From NCBI RefSeq assembly GCF_958298935.1, contig NC_084941.1, forward strand, positions 13,614,001 through 13,678,000: 64,000 nucleotides of DNA. Reading direction: 5' to 3'. Numbering within the stretch: the stretch's first letter is position 1; each line of letters begins with the position of its first letter. The translations under genes and the position numbers were made by a program. Below, piece after piece: positions 1-11,887 of the stretch. The DNA comes from Phragmites australis. Taxonomy: Eukaryota; Streptophyta; Magnoliopsida; Poales; Poaceae. Below the pieces are notes generated by a model. It ran no database searches, was not told the origin of the DNA, and saw only the letters and a list, made by a program, of their open reading frames with translations.

Positions 1-1050
1 TCGAGTTCAAACTGATTGTCTATTGTAATTTTCCATCATGTCCAGTATCAGAACCTTTGCATAGCAACCTGGTAACATGCACAACATCTATCCTAACCAC
101 AGGTTATTTATAATATGTCTACCATGAGCATAAGAATAACTTAAATGTGAGTCATATTGCTGGTGCAAAACTGCTGAATATTTGTTGCGATCTCTTATAA
201 GCAAATATGTCTTGAGAAAATTTATTCAGCTGTCTAAGATATAAAAAAACTACTTAACTCTAATAAATCTTATTGAATTAACCAATCGTCGCTCACTGCT
301 GTTGTCAGCCAAGAAAACCGAGTAGCAAATTATGGAACCAATTTTATTGATAAAATAGCGGCATTTGGATTTACTTATTTAACTTTTTCATAGTGAATTC
401 CTGCCCATAAAACCATGTGGTGAGTCCATGAAAAAGAACACAGTTGCATCAGCATTTACCATAAATTCTTAAAAATTATCTTCCTCCATAACTGCATAAC
501 TAAAATTATCCTAAAGATGTGGTAGCTTATTAGGCCCAGTCCATATCAAAATTTGAGAACTGATACAAGCTAATCGACTCTAATACATGCCAGATTAACT
601 ACTTAATCCTATTTCTATGCCAGGCAGCAACTAAGAGATCATATGCAATAGTGAATAATCTTGATTCACTCAAACTATTGCTCAATGCCAACTATGGTGA
701 ATGTGTTTTAAATTTGTGCAATATTCCCTTATAAACTGAAAACCAACATGACAAATCAAATTATTGTGCCCATCTAAACAAAGGTAGCAATTCCAATCTG
801 ACAAGGAAAAGTCATGATATACTTAAAGGAAATATTAAGAAACCAAGACTACCTAAAGGGAAAAGTCCATCTAAAGATATTTCAAATGTTGATGTGCTAG
901 AAAAGCCCAGGTAATTATTTATGTAATCCATGAATGAAAAGAAGGCATGGTAAGTTCAGGAAAAACAACTGAAATATTTCAGCAGCTCTCTATGCAAATT
1001 TGAGGAGCACTGAATTTAAACTTAGGATGCAATATGAAGAATCTGAAGCC
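1..1050. other. AT-rich non-coding stretch, no gene seen
   Basis: I see no long open frame, RNA gene or clear repeat pair here. The composition is AT-rich and resembles intron or intergenic DNA of a plant. It could be the 3' flank or 3'UTR of the possible minus-strand exon just to the right. Confidence 0.4.
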
Positions 1051-1213
1051 TCAGATGGCTACCTTGGTGCACTTGCAGTCGAAAAAGATGCTAAATGAAA
1101 CAATTAGGATGCAACCGATAATTTGCAAGGGTCCTATGTTGACCATATTGCTGACCTGTAACAAATCATGGCACAAATAGAGATTTGCACTGCCCCTGGA
1201 TGTTCCTGCAAAA
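1051..1213 (-). CDS. Possible terminal exon of an unidentified membrane protein
   Basis: On the minus strand a pyrimidine-rich tract followed by CAG (around 1214-1226) looks like a splice acceptor. The open frame after it ends with a TGA at 1051. It encodes about 53 residues, including a hydrophobic run (IIGCILIVSFSIFF) that could be one membrane segment, and ends in CKCTKVAI. I do not recognise the family and cannot find the upstream exons with confidence. The open frame also continues upstream to 1365, so the acceptor is only a proposal. It could be a chance ORF. If real, the gene would run leftward from a start somewhere between 1300 and 4700. Confidence 0.25.
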
Positions 1214-3039
1214 GAAAACAAGGATGTGAATTCTTGGCTACATTTAGAACAGGAGTGCAATTCCATCCAGCATGAAGCAAACAAGATTGGCATTGTTAAT
1301 TTTTCTTTCATTTGAAATAATTTCAGGCGCTCAACACAAAATGAATTAAAATAATATTTCTCCAAGAACCACCAAAATTAGCGATCCAAAATGAAACACT
1401 CAAAAAACGAAAGCATATATTTGACTATGCAAAATGATTCGCAGGTTCTTTATTACTACAACAATAAAATGATCCATATGAATGTACTGCACCACAACCA
1501 TCTAGCAAGCTTGTTGTTTTTTACTAACATCTATGACAATGCAGTCCTGCGTTGGAGTGGGGCGTAGCTCCTCTCCTAATATGTACTTTTGCATTCAAGT
1601 TGTATGGCAGAAAATACAGCTGGCTACATGAACAATTATCTAACAATCAATAAGACAAAATTTATGACTGGAGGTAAATTTACATGAAAAGCAAAGGATA
1701 TCCTGTAATAAATGGAAAACAAAAATAATGATAACGTGTAAAATAAATTAGCCCCCTGTGAAGTGGAAAGGATTGTAGTGTTTCAAAAATTTAGTGAATA
1801 TAACACTTTTTTTTGTAACGAATCAACTAATGGAAGCAAATAATTTTAGACAATGCTTGTGTGTTGCCATGGAAGAAATCTAACCATAACAACCATCAGC
1901 AATGGTTACAAAGATCCTCACTGCATCACTGAACACTGAACAACAAACAATGAACACACATGAACACGCCAAATCCGGTTTAGAGATACAAAAATAATTA
2001 CAACTACACCCCCAATCAATAGTATTTGATGTCTGATACTATTGAGCCTACGCATGAGGAAATATATGCGTAACCTAGCTCATCGATTCACCAGTTCCAT
2101 GCTGCATTCAGGTTAGAACGGATAATTCAGAGTAATCAATTCAATTTAATTTAGAGTCTAAATATATTCCATATATATTTGTTTGTTAGTTATTCCCCTG
2201 CTCCTCTTACCTTTTCTGTATGTTCACAAAATAAACTCAATCATGTTGCACAAAAGGAGTGAAACAATTGTGTGAGAAACAATTGCTCAAAATTCATAAT
2301 CTAACAAACCAAAATGCATCATTGTTAACAATTTGCATCATGATAGGTTCACAAGGTTTGATCATACATGACATCTAAGCATGACTGAACATGCACAAGA
2401 AACATTCATATGTAAAGTCAATATCAACTAATTCATGACTTGGTAACTACAAATGAAACATGTACACAATAAAGATTTTAGTAGCTCACTTCATCGTACT
2501 ACCTCGATGCCGCAATGGATGACGACAAGTACAAAATGGGAGCACTATGAAACAATTTGGTTTTAACTTAGGAAGAACTCTCGCAAAATCAGATTGGTAG
2601 ATGAAGGCAAACATTGCTGTACTAGAAAAATGAGAGGCAACACAAGTAGTCGGTTAAAACTTATGCGTCTATGCAATTTATTAGGGAAATATTGCAGAGC
2701 CTTATCTAAGAAATATGGCAACCACCTTGCGTGTTGCATGCATGAAAACCTAATAAGCTATATAAAACAATAGAAGCACTACTATTTTCACCACATAACA
2801 CCTAAATCTTGCCCCCCCCCCCCCCCAAACTTGCATCAGCACAAAATCCCATCTGGAATTGGTGGATCAGACCACCCATGAATGACAAACAAACTGATAC
2901 AAGAGGTGTTGTCAAGATCTCACCGAGGAAAAGGACATTTTTTATGGTCGTGAGGTTGAGGTGGCCGCAATGCTTAAGGCAGCGGAGGTCGCGTTGTCAG
3001 TGGAGAGATCCTATGGCACGGTTCACAAGCGAGGAGGGT
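1214..3039. other. Non-coding stretch with a poly-C run
   Basis: No supportable gene. The DNA is AT-rich and intron-like up to about 2790. A C homopolymer of roughly 16 bases lies near 2812-2826, followed by a more GC-balanced segment. The short plus-strand frame beginning in the poly-C (2809-3096) is low-complexity at its start and I do not accept it. Confidence 0.4.
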
Positions 3040-4445
3040 GAGCTACTAGATCTAGGCGTTGTGCTCCTAGATTCCGCACTCGTCCTGCACCGCTAGTCCC
3101 AGCTACCCTAGATCGAGAATTGATCCATCGGGGGAGGGGGAGAGGGCTAGGGGTTTCTGCGTGATGTGTGTTTGCATCTAGTGATGGAGCTCCATGGAGA
3201 CTTCTGGCAAGAAGGTAATACGAGCATTAGAAGGCTATGGGAAGGGCAAAAGAAGATGTGTGGCAAGGTGGCATCTCACCGGAGAACTCAAAGGGTGACA
3301 TGAGAGCAGAGGGTATATGGTGGCCTAGGGAGTGGAGCATGCGACACGGTGGGACTCTTCCGTATCGACGACGAAGCGGTTGAATGGCAGTGTTGATCCA
3401 CCACTGCGGTCCATACACGGATGGCGCTTGAGGCGTGGACGCGAGGCTAGGGTATGTGGTAGCAGCGAGGAAGGGGAGGATGCGCAGGCTAGGGGACAAG
3501 CGATGCGAACGGGCGGTTGTTGGTTGGTCAGGATCGTGGCCCACTTATCGGCCCTCCATATGGATTTGCAGATTGCGGAACGCGGAACGATCAGCGAACC
3601 TAGAACGCGGAGCAGAGGGGGAGCGGAAGAAAATTGATGCGGGATATATGAGCCGTCCGATGGTGCAAGGACGCGGCATTCAGGATGAGAATAAAATTCA
3701 TAGGATTTAGGAGGACGCGGGACTTATGGGATTTAAGGTGCGTGCAGGACTCATTAGAGATTTTTTAAATAGCAGAGATAAAGATATACGTAAATCACAA
3801 AATTAAGATGTACACATGTGAAGATCTAGTTTTGGAATGGTTGTGTTCATCTCATGATGACCGGGATATCTTTAAAAAAAATAGAACACAGCTTTTAAAC
3901 AAATTATGACAATGCAACCGATGCATTAACATCATCCAAAACCCTATACCACTTCTGAAGAGGCTCACATTGCAGCCTTCTCTAAAAGTCTTACTACGTG
4001 CCGCTTCTACAGTTCATACAGAGCCGAATCAAATCAGCAAATATATTTTTTTAAATAATGTTTCAAATAATCGCAAGAAGAATATGACGTTTACAAATTC
4101 TTCTAAATCTAGCGATCCGGTGCAACACATGACAAAATAAGCCATCGTTTCGTTACCTGCAATGGCCGCATTGTCCCATTCCTGTAGCATGTCGCCGATG
4201 GATGCGACGACGGTGGCATTGGAGGTTCTCTATCACAAGAGAATGTAAAAGAGAAGGGGAAAAAGAAACATCACAATCAAATCAATGAAACTTTCGCTGG
4301 TAAGATTATTACAGAGATCAAACATTGCTAATGAATCCGGCTCTGACCTTTAGCCGTTGTCATCCTCTCGATCTCCGAGGTTCGGCGAGAGCCCATCGAG
4401 AAGACATTGTCAAGCTTAGCGACGCGACAGGAGATTTAGAGCGCC
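3040..4445. repeat. Duplicated segment, copy 1 (uninterrupted)
   Basis: This segment is present a second time in the window, broken into three pieces at 11340-11887, 20567-20944 and 25278-25765. Shared landmarks include ATCGAGAATTGATCCATCGG, AACGCGGAGCAGAGGGGGAG, AACATCATCCAAAACCCTAT and CAATCAAATCAGC. Copy 1 runs across all three pieces without a break, so it shows the arrangement before insertion at two sites (near 3580 and near 3957). By eye the copies differ by substitutions and small indels at very roughly one site in ten. The left end of homology is near 3040 and the right end near 4440, where the sequences diverge. The segment holds the gene-like fragment described at 4149-4330. Confidence 0.85.
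4149..4330 (-). pseudogene. Gene-like exon fragment within duplicated segment, copy 1
   Basis: On the minus strand an exon-like frame encodes about 24 residues containing ASIGDMLQEWDNAAIAG. It ends in GCAG followed by GTAACG, a good splice donor, at about 4156. Copy 2 (25315-25653) keeps the same frame with substitutions and reads through it as a 112-codon ORF beginning MAMFDLC. In copy 1 the reading frame upstream is interrupted by a stop. I do not recognise the protein. It may be the 5' part of a host gene copied with its promoter, or a fragment carried by a transposon. Confidence 0.35.
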
Positions 4446-5160
4446 GCTATACCATTCGCTTCATCGCAGCCATCGTCGCCGTCACGCGCCCTGCCGCTGC
4501 GTCGCATGCCATCTCGGACACCGTTGCCGTGGATCTGCGTCGCTGCCGCTGATGTTGCTGCTAGGCATGCGCTCGTGTTGTTGATTTTGTTCCGCCCTGC
4601 TTGCGGAAACAGAACGGAATAACGGAACATCACGTTCGCTAGTCGAGGTGAGACCCGAAGTGGGCCCCACATAACCTCTTAGCTCGGAGAATCAGTTGCC
4701 CCGGCCCTGAGGGCCCATCCGATCGCCACCTAGCTCGAGTTTCATCTTGTTTTCCCCCGACAAAACCCCACCCCGACATGGCCCACCTCGGCGCCTCTGC
4801 CGCCGCCAGTGGCGGTGAGGCGTTCTGGACGGCGTGCCCGAACTAAAGCATCTCCCCGTATCTGTTCAAACAGGCCACACGATTCTTCAAACACCGTAGG
4901 CGCAAGGACGTATACCATCTCACTGGAGAGCGAAGTACCCGAGCTGCGGTGCTTCAGGCCGATGGTGGCGTGGATGGCATCTAGCGCAGCGAATGGTTGC
5001 GCTTCTCTAGCTCGTCGGAGCCTTGGGCTCCCGCCTCCCTGTAGGATGACGGATTTGGATCCTGGAGGCAACAGCGGTGCAAGCAAGGGGTGGCACACGG
5101 GCGTACGAGATGAGGAATTGAGGAGAGAAAGAGAGCGTGAGGTGTTTTAGAGTTGGCAAT
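4446..5160. other. GC-rich stretch, possible promoter or first-exon region
   Basis: GC content is clearly higher than in the flanks. Overlapping open frames occur on both strands (plus 4809-5150, minus 4742-5098 and 4436-4672), and none carries a motif I recognise. The two-strand openness is typical of GC-rich grass first exons and leaders, where chance ORFs are common. I cannot choose a coding strand. Confidence 0.3.
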
Positions 5161-6230
5161 GGGCTATGGGTTGATGTTGTTCGGTCTCACCTGGATTTCG
5201 AAACAAGATGTTATAGCCCAAAGTATCAGAAAGATATATCGGCAAGTATCGACTAGGTATCGTGAATATTTTTTTCAAATCATAATTTTCAGTTACTCTC
5301 TGATACCCGTATCGGTGTATCACGTCGTATCAGATACAGGTACGTCTGCCTCAGATCCGCCACTCAGTGACACTTAGGCAGCGGCATCGACATCAACGAG
5401 GCGGTGTACCTCAGCGAGCTGGGCTTCCGCGTCGACGAGATGGGGTCCTCCACGATTTGCCGTGACCGAGGGAAGGAGGCAGAAAGGTTGTGCCTTTTGA
5501 TCACAATATCGCTCTTGTTACTGCTGCTTACTGACTAGCTAGTAACTGCTCAACAAGGTAGATGTTGGAAAACTGGAACCACAGTATCGAATCGGCCTGC
5601 CTTTGTTTGTCTTAGTTTCGTTCCTTAATGAAAAACGTAGGGTTAAGCGCTGCAAAGTTAAGAGTTTCGATCGCTTGACGTCGTGGCGGTGGAAATGCTG
5701 AATGTGGCTCCTTTTGGTGTGGACTTGGAGGTGTAAAGGCGATCGATGCCTTCTGGTATGGAGAACTTTGCTTAATGTTGCTTCAATCTACTTGACATCC
5801 GTTTTTTTTTTTTTTTGGTTCCTGGTTTCATCGGATGGTACTGTTATCTTCATGATATTCTTTCGGTTGTCGTTGGTTTGCTGATGAATGGTGAATTAGT
5901 GATGTTCTGTCCTGCTCACGTTGCTTGTTTATGGGCTTTCTCATGCAAAGATCCAGGGAATTTTATACAATTTTGTTTATTATCAATGCTAGGAAAAGGT
6001 CTGATGTTGGAAAGCTATCTAATTGCATTTAGTTGGAGTTGAGTGTTTCTGCTATTTTACTTTAGTGTAGCTTCATTTTCACTCTGGTTGTACAACGAAA
6101 AGTTAAAAGTTAAAATGGATTTTAGAAGGCTTTCTCATGGAAGTGGCTGATTTGATCTGTTACGCAATTATGAGGATGGAATCACACACATTGCTGCATG
6201 TGTCCGTTGCTTTTTTGTTTAAGTTGTGTG
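5161..6230. other. Non-coding stretch with poly-T run
   Basis: No supportable gene. A GC-rich plus-strand patch at about 5384-5500 stays open for about 40 codons (INEAVYLSELGF and following) and could be a captured exon piece, but I do not recognise it. A T homopolymer of 16 lies at about 5800-5816. The AT-rich remainder shows nothing clear. Confidence 0.35.
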
Positions 6231-6690
6231 TGTTTCGGGTTGTAACTGGAGATGTGCGCAGTGCAAATAATAAGTTGTAACTCACAGTGTTAGTTTCTCG
6301 TGTTGCAATTATATATTTATAGATGTGAAGTTGTAACTGGTCTACCTAATAAGTTGTAACTCACAGTGTTTCGAGTTGTAACTGGAGGATGTGCGCAGTG
6401 CGAATAACAAGTTGTAACTTACAGTGTTAGCTTCTCGTGTTGCAATTATGTATTTCTGAACGTGAAGTTGTAACTAGTCTACCTAACAACTTATAACTCA
6501 TAATGTTTCGGGTTGTAACTGGGAATGTACGCAGTGCGAATAACAAGTTGTAACTCACAGTGTTAGCTTCTCGTGTTGCTATTATGCATTTCTGGACGTG
6601 AAATTGTAACTGTTCCACCTAACAAGTTATAACTCATAGTGTTTCGGGTTGTAACTAGAGGATATGCGCAATACGAATAGCAACTGCGCA
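6231..6690. repeat. Tandem repeat, about 136-bp unit, just over 3 copies
   Basis: The landmark TGTTTCGGGTTGTAACT (with small changes) starts at 6231, 6367, 6504 and 6640, giving spacings of 136, 137 and 136 bp. Each unit also contains GTGCGCAGTGC, the phrase TTCTCGTGTTGC, and several copies of the short word AAGTTGTAACT. The units are diverged, so the array is not recent. No coding potential is evident. Confidence 0.9.
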
Positions 6691-6698
6691 TAGACACA

Positions 6699-6785
6699 TA
6701 ATATCCTATCTTTGGCCAGTGATGATATAATGTTGGTAGTGTATATATATCCTATCTTTGGCCAGTGATGATATAATGTTGGTAG
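6699..6785. repeat. 46-bp direct repeat, two copies
   Basis: The words ATATCCTATCTTTGGCCAGT and GATGATATAATGTTGGTAG occur twice, starting at 6701 and 6747, and are identical over that stretch. The copies are adjacent and sit immediately after the 136-bp array, so both may belong to one repetitive block. Confidence 0.9.
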
Positions 6786-7130
6786 CTTCTTGGGTTATAA
6801 TCTTGATATAATATTAGGGCTCGCTCAGTATGTGATCTGTCAGGTTTACAAATTTTGACAACACTGAAACATATAACGTATATTGTCGGTGGAATCACAT
6901 AACACTTGCTACATTTTCTCTTTCTTTTCTTTTCAAGTTGTGTGGGATCTTCTGATCTTGGCATCCCCATAATGTGGATGCTGTGAGATTTGTTGGCGAA
7001 GCTTGTGATTCTCATTCAGAATGTGATGTTTCAGGCTTACCAAGTGTGACGATATGAATATCAGCATCTCACACACAAAGAAAAACAGAATATTCTGTAG
7101 CTTATGTCATGGTACTGATTTTACTTCTAA

Positions 7131-7350
7131 TTGGAACATCTGGTGTTTATAGTTTGTGTTGTTGGTGAAAATATTGTTCGAAGAGGTTGCGACTTTTGTT
7201 AACCTTATATACTAAGGTTTTTGCATCCAACTGGGACATTTGGTGTTTATCAACATTGGACATAAAAATCTAGAGCGAAGAGATTGCGACTTTTGTTAAG
7301 CTTATAACTTAAGGCTTCTGCTTCCAATTGGGGCATTTTGTGTTTATTTT
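7131..7350. repeat. Diverged tandem repeat, about 100-bp unit
   Basis: The phrase GGGACATTTGGTGTTTAT, with variants, occurs at about 7131, 7233 and 7331. GAAGAGGTTGCGACTTTTGTTAA is shared in shortened form between the first two units (about 7177 and 7279). The spacing is near 100 bp and the units are clearly diverged. Confidence 0.7.
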
Positions 7351-8089
7351 GCATTGAACATGAAAATCTTGTCGGGATGCTTATCTCAGTGTCCATATTT
7401 CAATTGGTATTGTGCTAGATGTTTGCTTGATAGAAATTTAGGATGCCAACTGCTGAGCTTCCAAAGGCAACATAGGATGATCGAGACATGGACCAATTTC
7501 TACAAATTGGATAGTAATTCTGTTCTTTGGGTGTGGTCTTCGCAACATGAGAAATGTACAAGGTTGGATTATGGTGTGGCGTTCTATCTTGAGGCCACAA
7601 GAAATGCGTTCTGCGATGTTGGTGGGTCTAATTCAGGTGAGTGATTTGTTTGTAATTTTTAGTGATCTGCAAGGCAGTGTTCTAGTGAAATATATGTGTA
7701 AGATGCTCTGCATTGTATTGCATTGCGCATCCTATCACGTTTCGATTCCATTAAGCATTTTACATTGTATGCTGTGTGAAATTCAGACACATAAAACTAG
7801 ATTTTCTTAGTTTAGAAATTCTCGGCATTCCTGTATATTACGGGGAGCGAGACTTGTCCAAGTGGCCAGGAATCACACCATGTAACCCGTACTTAAAGGG
7901 TGCTACCTTGGATCTTGGTATCTGCATGTTACCTAGAGCACCAAGAAATAAAATATTAAGGGAATTGTCTCCATCAATTAAAACTTGGTGTCATGGGTGT
8001 TTGATTCATGAAATGTGCATCACTTCTTCAAGCCCCCTCCCAATCTCGATTTCTTTCCATTGTCGGAGATCTTTTTGGAGGTGTTCATG
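7351..8089. other. Non-coding stretch, no gene seen
   Basis: Several overlapping plus-strand frames of 60-104 codons occur, but they have no recognisable motif and overlap each other in different frames. I regard them as chance. The right boundary is set by the gypsy gag fragment that follows. Confidence 0.35.
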
Positions 8090-8720
8090 ACATTATGTCC
8101 CTGGTCTTTTTCTTCTTTCTTGCCTTATTCGGCTTCTTGTTAGACTTGCGTTTCTCAGCCGATTTAGAACCCTTGGCCTCTTTGCATGGTTGAGGGTTCT
8201 TGTCTCCCATGTCGATCGACTAGTTCCACAAGATAGCCTCCTCGGCCGTTGTGCAGGGGTCGGCCAGTTCAAATAGTTCTCGGACGTTAGGGAGGTCGCA
8301 TGACCATGTCTTCGATCAACCTCGTATCTCTTACGCCTTGTCTGAAGGCACAAATGATCGAGGGATCGGTAATCTCTAGGATAGTTTTCCTCACAATGTT
8401 GAACCTATTGATGAATTCTTGGAGCGACCCTTTGGAGCCTTGGTGGAGGCGATGAAGGTCATCATCCTTCCTTAGATGTTTGTAAGTTCCCTGGAAATTG
8501 GCGCAGAAGATGGCGCAGAAGATGCCCCTACAAGTCAATTAACTCGGGAGGCAAGTTGGTTAGCCATGAGTTGGCTAACCCTTCAGAGTTGTAGAGAGAT
8601 AATTAGCCATGACATGTTCATCACCTCTAGTGGCTAGGATGGTTGTTGAGTAGATCCAGAGAAATTCCAAGGGGTTAGTATTTCCATTATATTTCTCTAT
8701 TGAACCGGGTTGGAATCTAC
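8090..8720 (-). pseudogene. Gypsy gag remnant (Retrotrans_gag-like)
   Basis: Several minus-strand frames together show the plant gypsy gag pattern. The clearest piece (8538-8287) contains NFQGTYKHLRKDDDLHRLHQ followed by SLQEFINRFN, ITDPSIICAFRQGV and LIEDMVMRPP, the typical order in the capsid region of Tat-type gag. A neighbouring frame at about 8720-8580 carries an ENVMANY-like segment. The stretch 8090-8190 encodes a lysine-rich tail (SAEKRKSNKKPNKARKKK) as expected after capsid. The pieces lie in different frames, so frameshifts and stops have inactivated it. Only the family pattern is used here, with no database search. Confidence 0.75.
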
Positions 8721-9820
8721 ACGGCTAGCACATGGATCGGAGTTGGTGAGTGAAGGCCTGACAACTGGTAACCACTGGATTTCTCCGACTATAGTCATCT
8801 CGCCCCCCCCCCCCCCACCCCCTAAAGTCCAATCGAGTCTAGATGTCAGGAACCTAATGAGACCTAGGCAACGTTTCTCCATGTCCTCCTGTCCTGTTGT
8901 GAGCTTCATAATGTGTGATGTTCCTCGAGTTCTCAGCAGGTGCTCGACATGGAGGATCCTGTCGGATGGGGGTTCTCTCGGGTGCACGCCCTTGGACAAC
9001 TTCTGAAGTTGCTCTTGGTGGTTGACTAGACTGAGGAGTGATGCTTTTTTCACGAGCAGAGCTCTCGATTACTTGCTGAGCTTCGTAGATGCATCCAACT
9101 ATCTCCTACATTCGGGTGGCACTGGCTGGGTCATTCAATCCTCCCAAAATGGCGGAGTTGAGTAGGATTTTAGCGCATTCCAACAACTGTGTTGTTCAGG
9201 ACATATATTGGGTACTGGCAAATGTGCCGAAAAGGTTTCAGGGGTGGGGGCGGGGGGCAACGGGGTCATGACACCTTGACCTACAATGTTACCCATAGCT
9301 GTGAAGGGGTCAGCTAGGAGAGCTAGAGTGACTGGGCAACCAGCCCCTACAGGTGTGGTCGTGTTGTTCCCTCCGACGAGAGCAAGCGATACTTCCTATG
9401 TGGTCAAGTTAGTTGAGGCATCAGGATTGTCCCCGTTGCCTTGATATCTGACTTCGAGGGTATTGACCACGTGATACTCATCCTCGTCCTTGGATGAGTC
9501 TGAGGAAGACGCATCGAACTCGGTAAATCAGGGCTCGCCTTACGAGATGCTCTCAATGGAGACCTTGATTCCTCGGTAACCCATGTTACTGGTAGCAAGG
9601 ACGTATGGTGAGATATGATGGCCTAACCTCCCAATGCGATCTATTGGGAGACCACCTTGACCAGCCTACTTAAAAGTCAACTGGCTATAGATTGCCTTCG
9701 TAGATAGGCTGATCTCCGGTCTAGCATAGATGTCGAGGCCGAAATCGCTAAGGTACCCAGAATCTAAATCTGCCATGTCGTGTAGCACAATATCTTCTAA
9801 CGTTGACTAAGTTGCTCGTA

Positions 9821-9840
9821 TCCCCACGGACAGTGCCAAT
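9821..9840 (-). other. Primer binding site of the gypsy fragment
   Basis: On the minus strand the sequence directly after the LTR end reads ATTGGCACTGTCCGTGGGGA. This closely resembles the TGGCGCCGTCTGTGGGA-type primer site of grass Tat elements. It abuts the CGACA end of the LTR, which fixes the LTR boundary and the strand. Confidence 0.75.
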
Positions 9841-10563
9841 TGTCGAGGATTTGATACTCGGTCGCAAATTATTTTGCGATATAGAAAATAGGGATACCTG
9901 CTTAGTCATAGAAGTATATCGCATAGAGAGACACATAGTTTATATAGGTTCAGGTCCCCGAGTTGGTTAATAGTCCTACCCCTAGGGTTATACAGGTTAA
10001 GTTTTTCCTTATTATTCTTAGATCACAAAGTACAATAATGAAATATGGAGTGTCTAATCCTAAAAAATAGGCGAATTTGGCTGTGTCTAGGGCTTAAGAC
10101 CTAATTGACTAGGAGATTGTTTCTACCGTGGATCTTGTATGAGTGTTGGTATTCTACTCGACTAATCTCGAGGGGGTTTTGCAACTTTGAAGATCTGAAG
10201 GCGCGACTTACTGGTGCTTCGATTAGTTCGATCGTTTGGTTTCTTGATGCCTTGGACATGCCTCTCTCCCCGTCTTATATACTCGGGGGAACTCAAGGCG
10301 TAATCCTATTCGGATATTTCAAATGTAATCTGCTCAAATTGTGAAACTCCCAAATATCTAGAATTTTCTACCGAATAAGAGATAATTTTCTAGTTCATAA
10401 CCATTAGCTTCCTTATATTTTATCTCCATACCTTACTCTATAGCAACTACGATCAGCCATATATCAAGATATAGACAATTCTTATATACCCTTTAGAGAT
10501 ATATGGAATATATGAAATAATTATATATACTCTGTCACTAACGGGTTTGGCTGCTACACGACA
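9841..10563 (-). repeat. 5' LTR of the gypsy fragment
   Basis: The plus strand begins TGTCGAGG at 9841 and ends CGACA at 10563, so on the minus strand the LTR runs from TGTCG to CGACA, about 723 bp. A TATA-like TATATAAG lies on the minus strand near 10275. The inner part shares GGTTCAGGTCCCC and TAATAGTCCTAC with the LTR at 44404-45105, suggesting related families. The right boundary rests only on the short terminal motif, because the partner LTR is missing. Confidence 0.65.
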
Positions 10564-11339
10564 GCAGTAGCGAGATCCAGTCGATGCCAAGCTCCGTGAC
10601 GGCAGCAAGTAGCAGCGCCCGTAGCCGCTACTTATCGAGCTTTGCATATGTGCAGCAACACTGGTGGAAGCTGCCTTCCACCCAGCAGCGGATCTAGAGG
10701 ACTAGGCCTCTACCTCTGAAAAGACTTGAGAGTTCTAAGCCCCTTATAATTTTTAGACATAAAAGTGAGAAAAAAAAAAAGAAAAAAAAAGTTAAGCGCC
10801 CTAAAATTTGGCTCTCATCGGCCACTGCTTCCACGACGCGCGGCGCTCAGATTGGAGCCGCATGCAAGGGCACCGTGGGCTCGATTGCCACCGTGTCGAA
10901 CACGTCTAAGGCAAGGAACAAACGTGCAGTAATGCAGCATGCATAGCAGCCGTCTCCAACACAGTTAGAACCTTGTCGGTCTCCTGATTCCATTTTGCTA
11001 CTCTAACGAGCTCCCCAAGACCCCAACCCCTCTTCGGCTACCGCTAGGAGCTTGGCTGGCAGGACCATGGCTTCTGTAGTTCTGCTGTTCTGCAGCCCGG
11101 GCAGGATATATGAAAGGAAGAAGAATGGTTCTGCCCCTCTCTATTCCACTGACCCATGGACCCCATGAGCCACGCACTCTGGCCGGGCGTTGGCGGTGGT
11201 CCTGGTGCGTGGAGGCCGAGCACAGGAGCTAGGTCAGCGATGAAAAGAGCCACAGGTTGAAGAGGAGGGTAGTTTGGCCATTTTAAAATAGGGACAGTAA
11301 AAGCAAACGGAACTGTCGTGGATGATGTAAAGGGGTAAG
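10564..11339. other. Non-coding stretch, no gene seen
   Basis: Moderately GC-rich sequence with an A-rich run near 10770-10790. The long minus-strand frame 11044-11661 (205 codons) crosses from here into the duplicated segment. It is proline- and serine-rich, has no recognisable motif, and its copy-1 counterpart is not open over the same length, so I do not accept it as a gene. Confidence 0.35.
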
Positions 11340-11887
11340 GTTTTGTAACCGGATCTAGGCGTCGCGCTCCTAGATTTGGCTCTCGTCTCCGCACCGCTAG
11401 CCCCATTTGCCCTAGATCGAGAATTGATCCATCGGGGGAGGGGTAGAGGGGGGTAGGGGTTTCTACGTGATGTGTGTTTGTATTTAGCGACGGAGCTCTA
11501 TGAAGACTTCTGTCAAGAAGGTAATATGAGTAGCAGAAGGTCATGGAAAGGGCAAAAGAAGATGTGTGGCAAGATGGCGTCTCACCGGAGAACTCCGAGG
11601 GTGGCATGAGAGCAGAGAGCATATGGTGGCCTAGGAAGTGGAGCATGCGACATGGTGGCACTCTTTTGCGTCGGCGACGAAGTGGTCAAACAACAGTGTT
11701 GATCCACCACTGCGGGTCCATACACGGATGGTGCTTGAGGCGTGGACATGGGGCTAGGGTATGCGGTAGTAGCGAGGATGGAGGGGAGGATGCACATGCT
11801 GGGGCAATTGATATGGCGGACGGTTGGTTGGTTGCAGGATCGTGGCCCACCTGTTGTCCCTCCATATAGATTCGCGGATGGCGGAAC
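11340..11887. repeat. Duplicated segment, copy 2, first piece
   Basis: This matches 3040-3590 of copy 1. It ends at the target site GGAAC (11883-11887) of the large solo LTR that follows. The homology resumes at 20567. Confidence 0.85.

Larger units (their letters stand above)
8090..10563 (-). mobile_element. 5' fragment of a Ty3/gypsy (Tat-type) retrotransposon
   Basis: Read on the minus strand, the order is LTR (10563-9841), primer binding site (9840-9821), leader, then gag (about 8720-8090). No protease, RT, RNase H or integrase follows, and there is no second LTR. The element is therefore truncated on its 3' side, probably near 8040-8090, where the sequence loses its gag character. The gag similarity and PBS type fit the Tat lineage, the same broad group as the element at the right end of the window. 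The gag frame is broken, so this is a relic. Confidence 0.75.

Noticed and set aside
2809..3096. 95-codon plus ORF beginning with a proline run
   Set aside because: The N-terminus is the translation of a poly-C tract, the rest has no family pattern, and the frame ends near the duplicated segment.
5153..6042. Plus ORFs of 60-75 codons, some membrane-like
   Set aside because: The hydrophobic stretches derive from T-rich DNA including a 16-base T run. No consistent gene model can be built.
11044..11661. 205-codon minus-strand ORF
   Set aside because: It spans the border of the duplicated segment, is low in recognisable structure (Pro/Ser/His-rich), and the copy-1 counterpart is open for only about 105 codons. 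A chance frame in GC-rich DNA is likelier.
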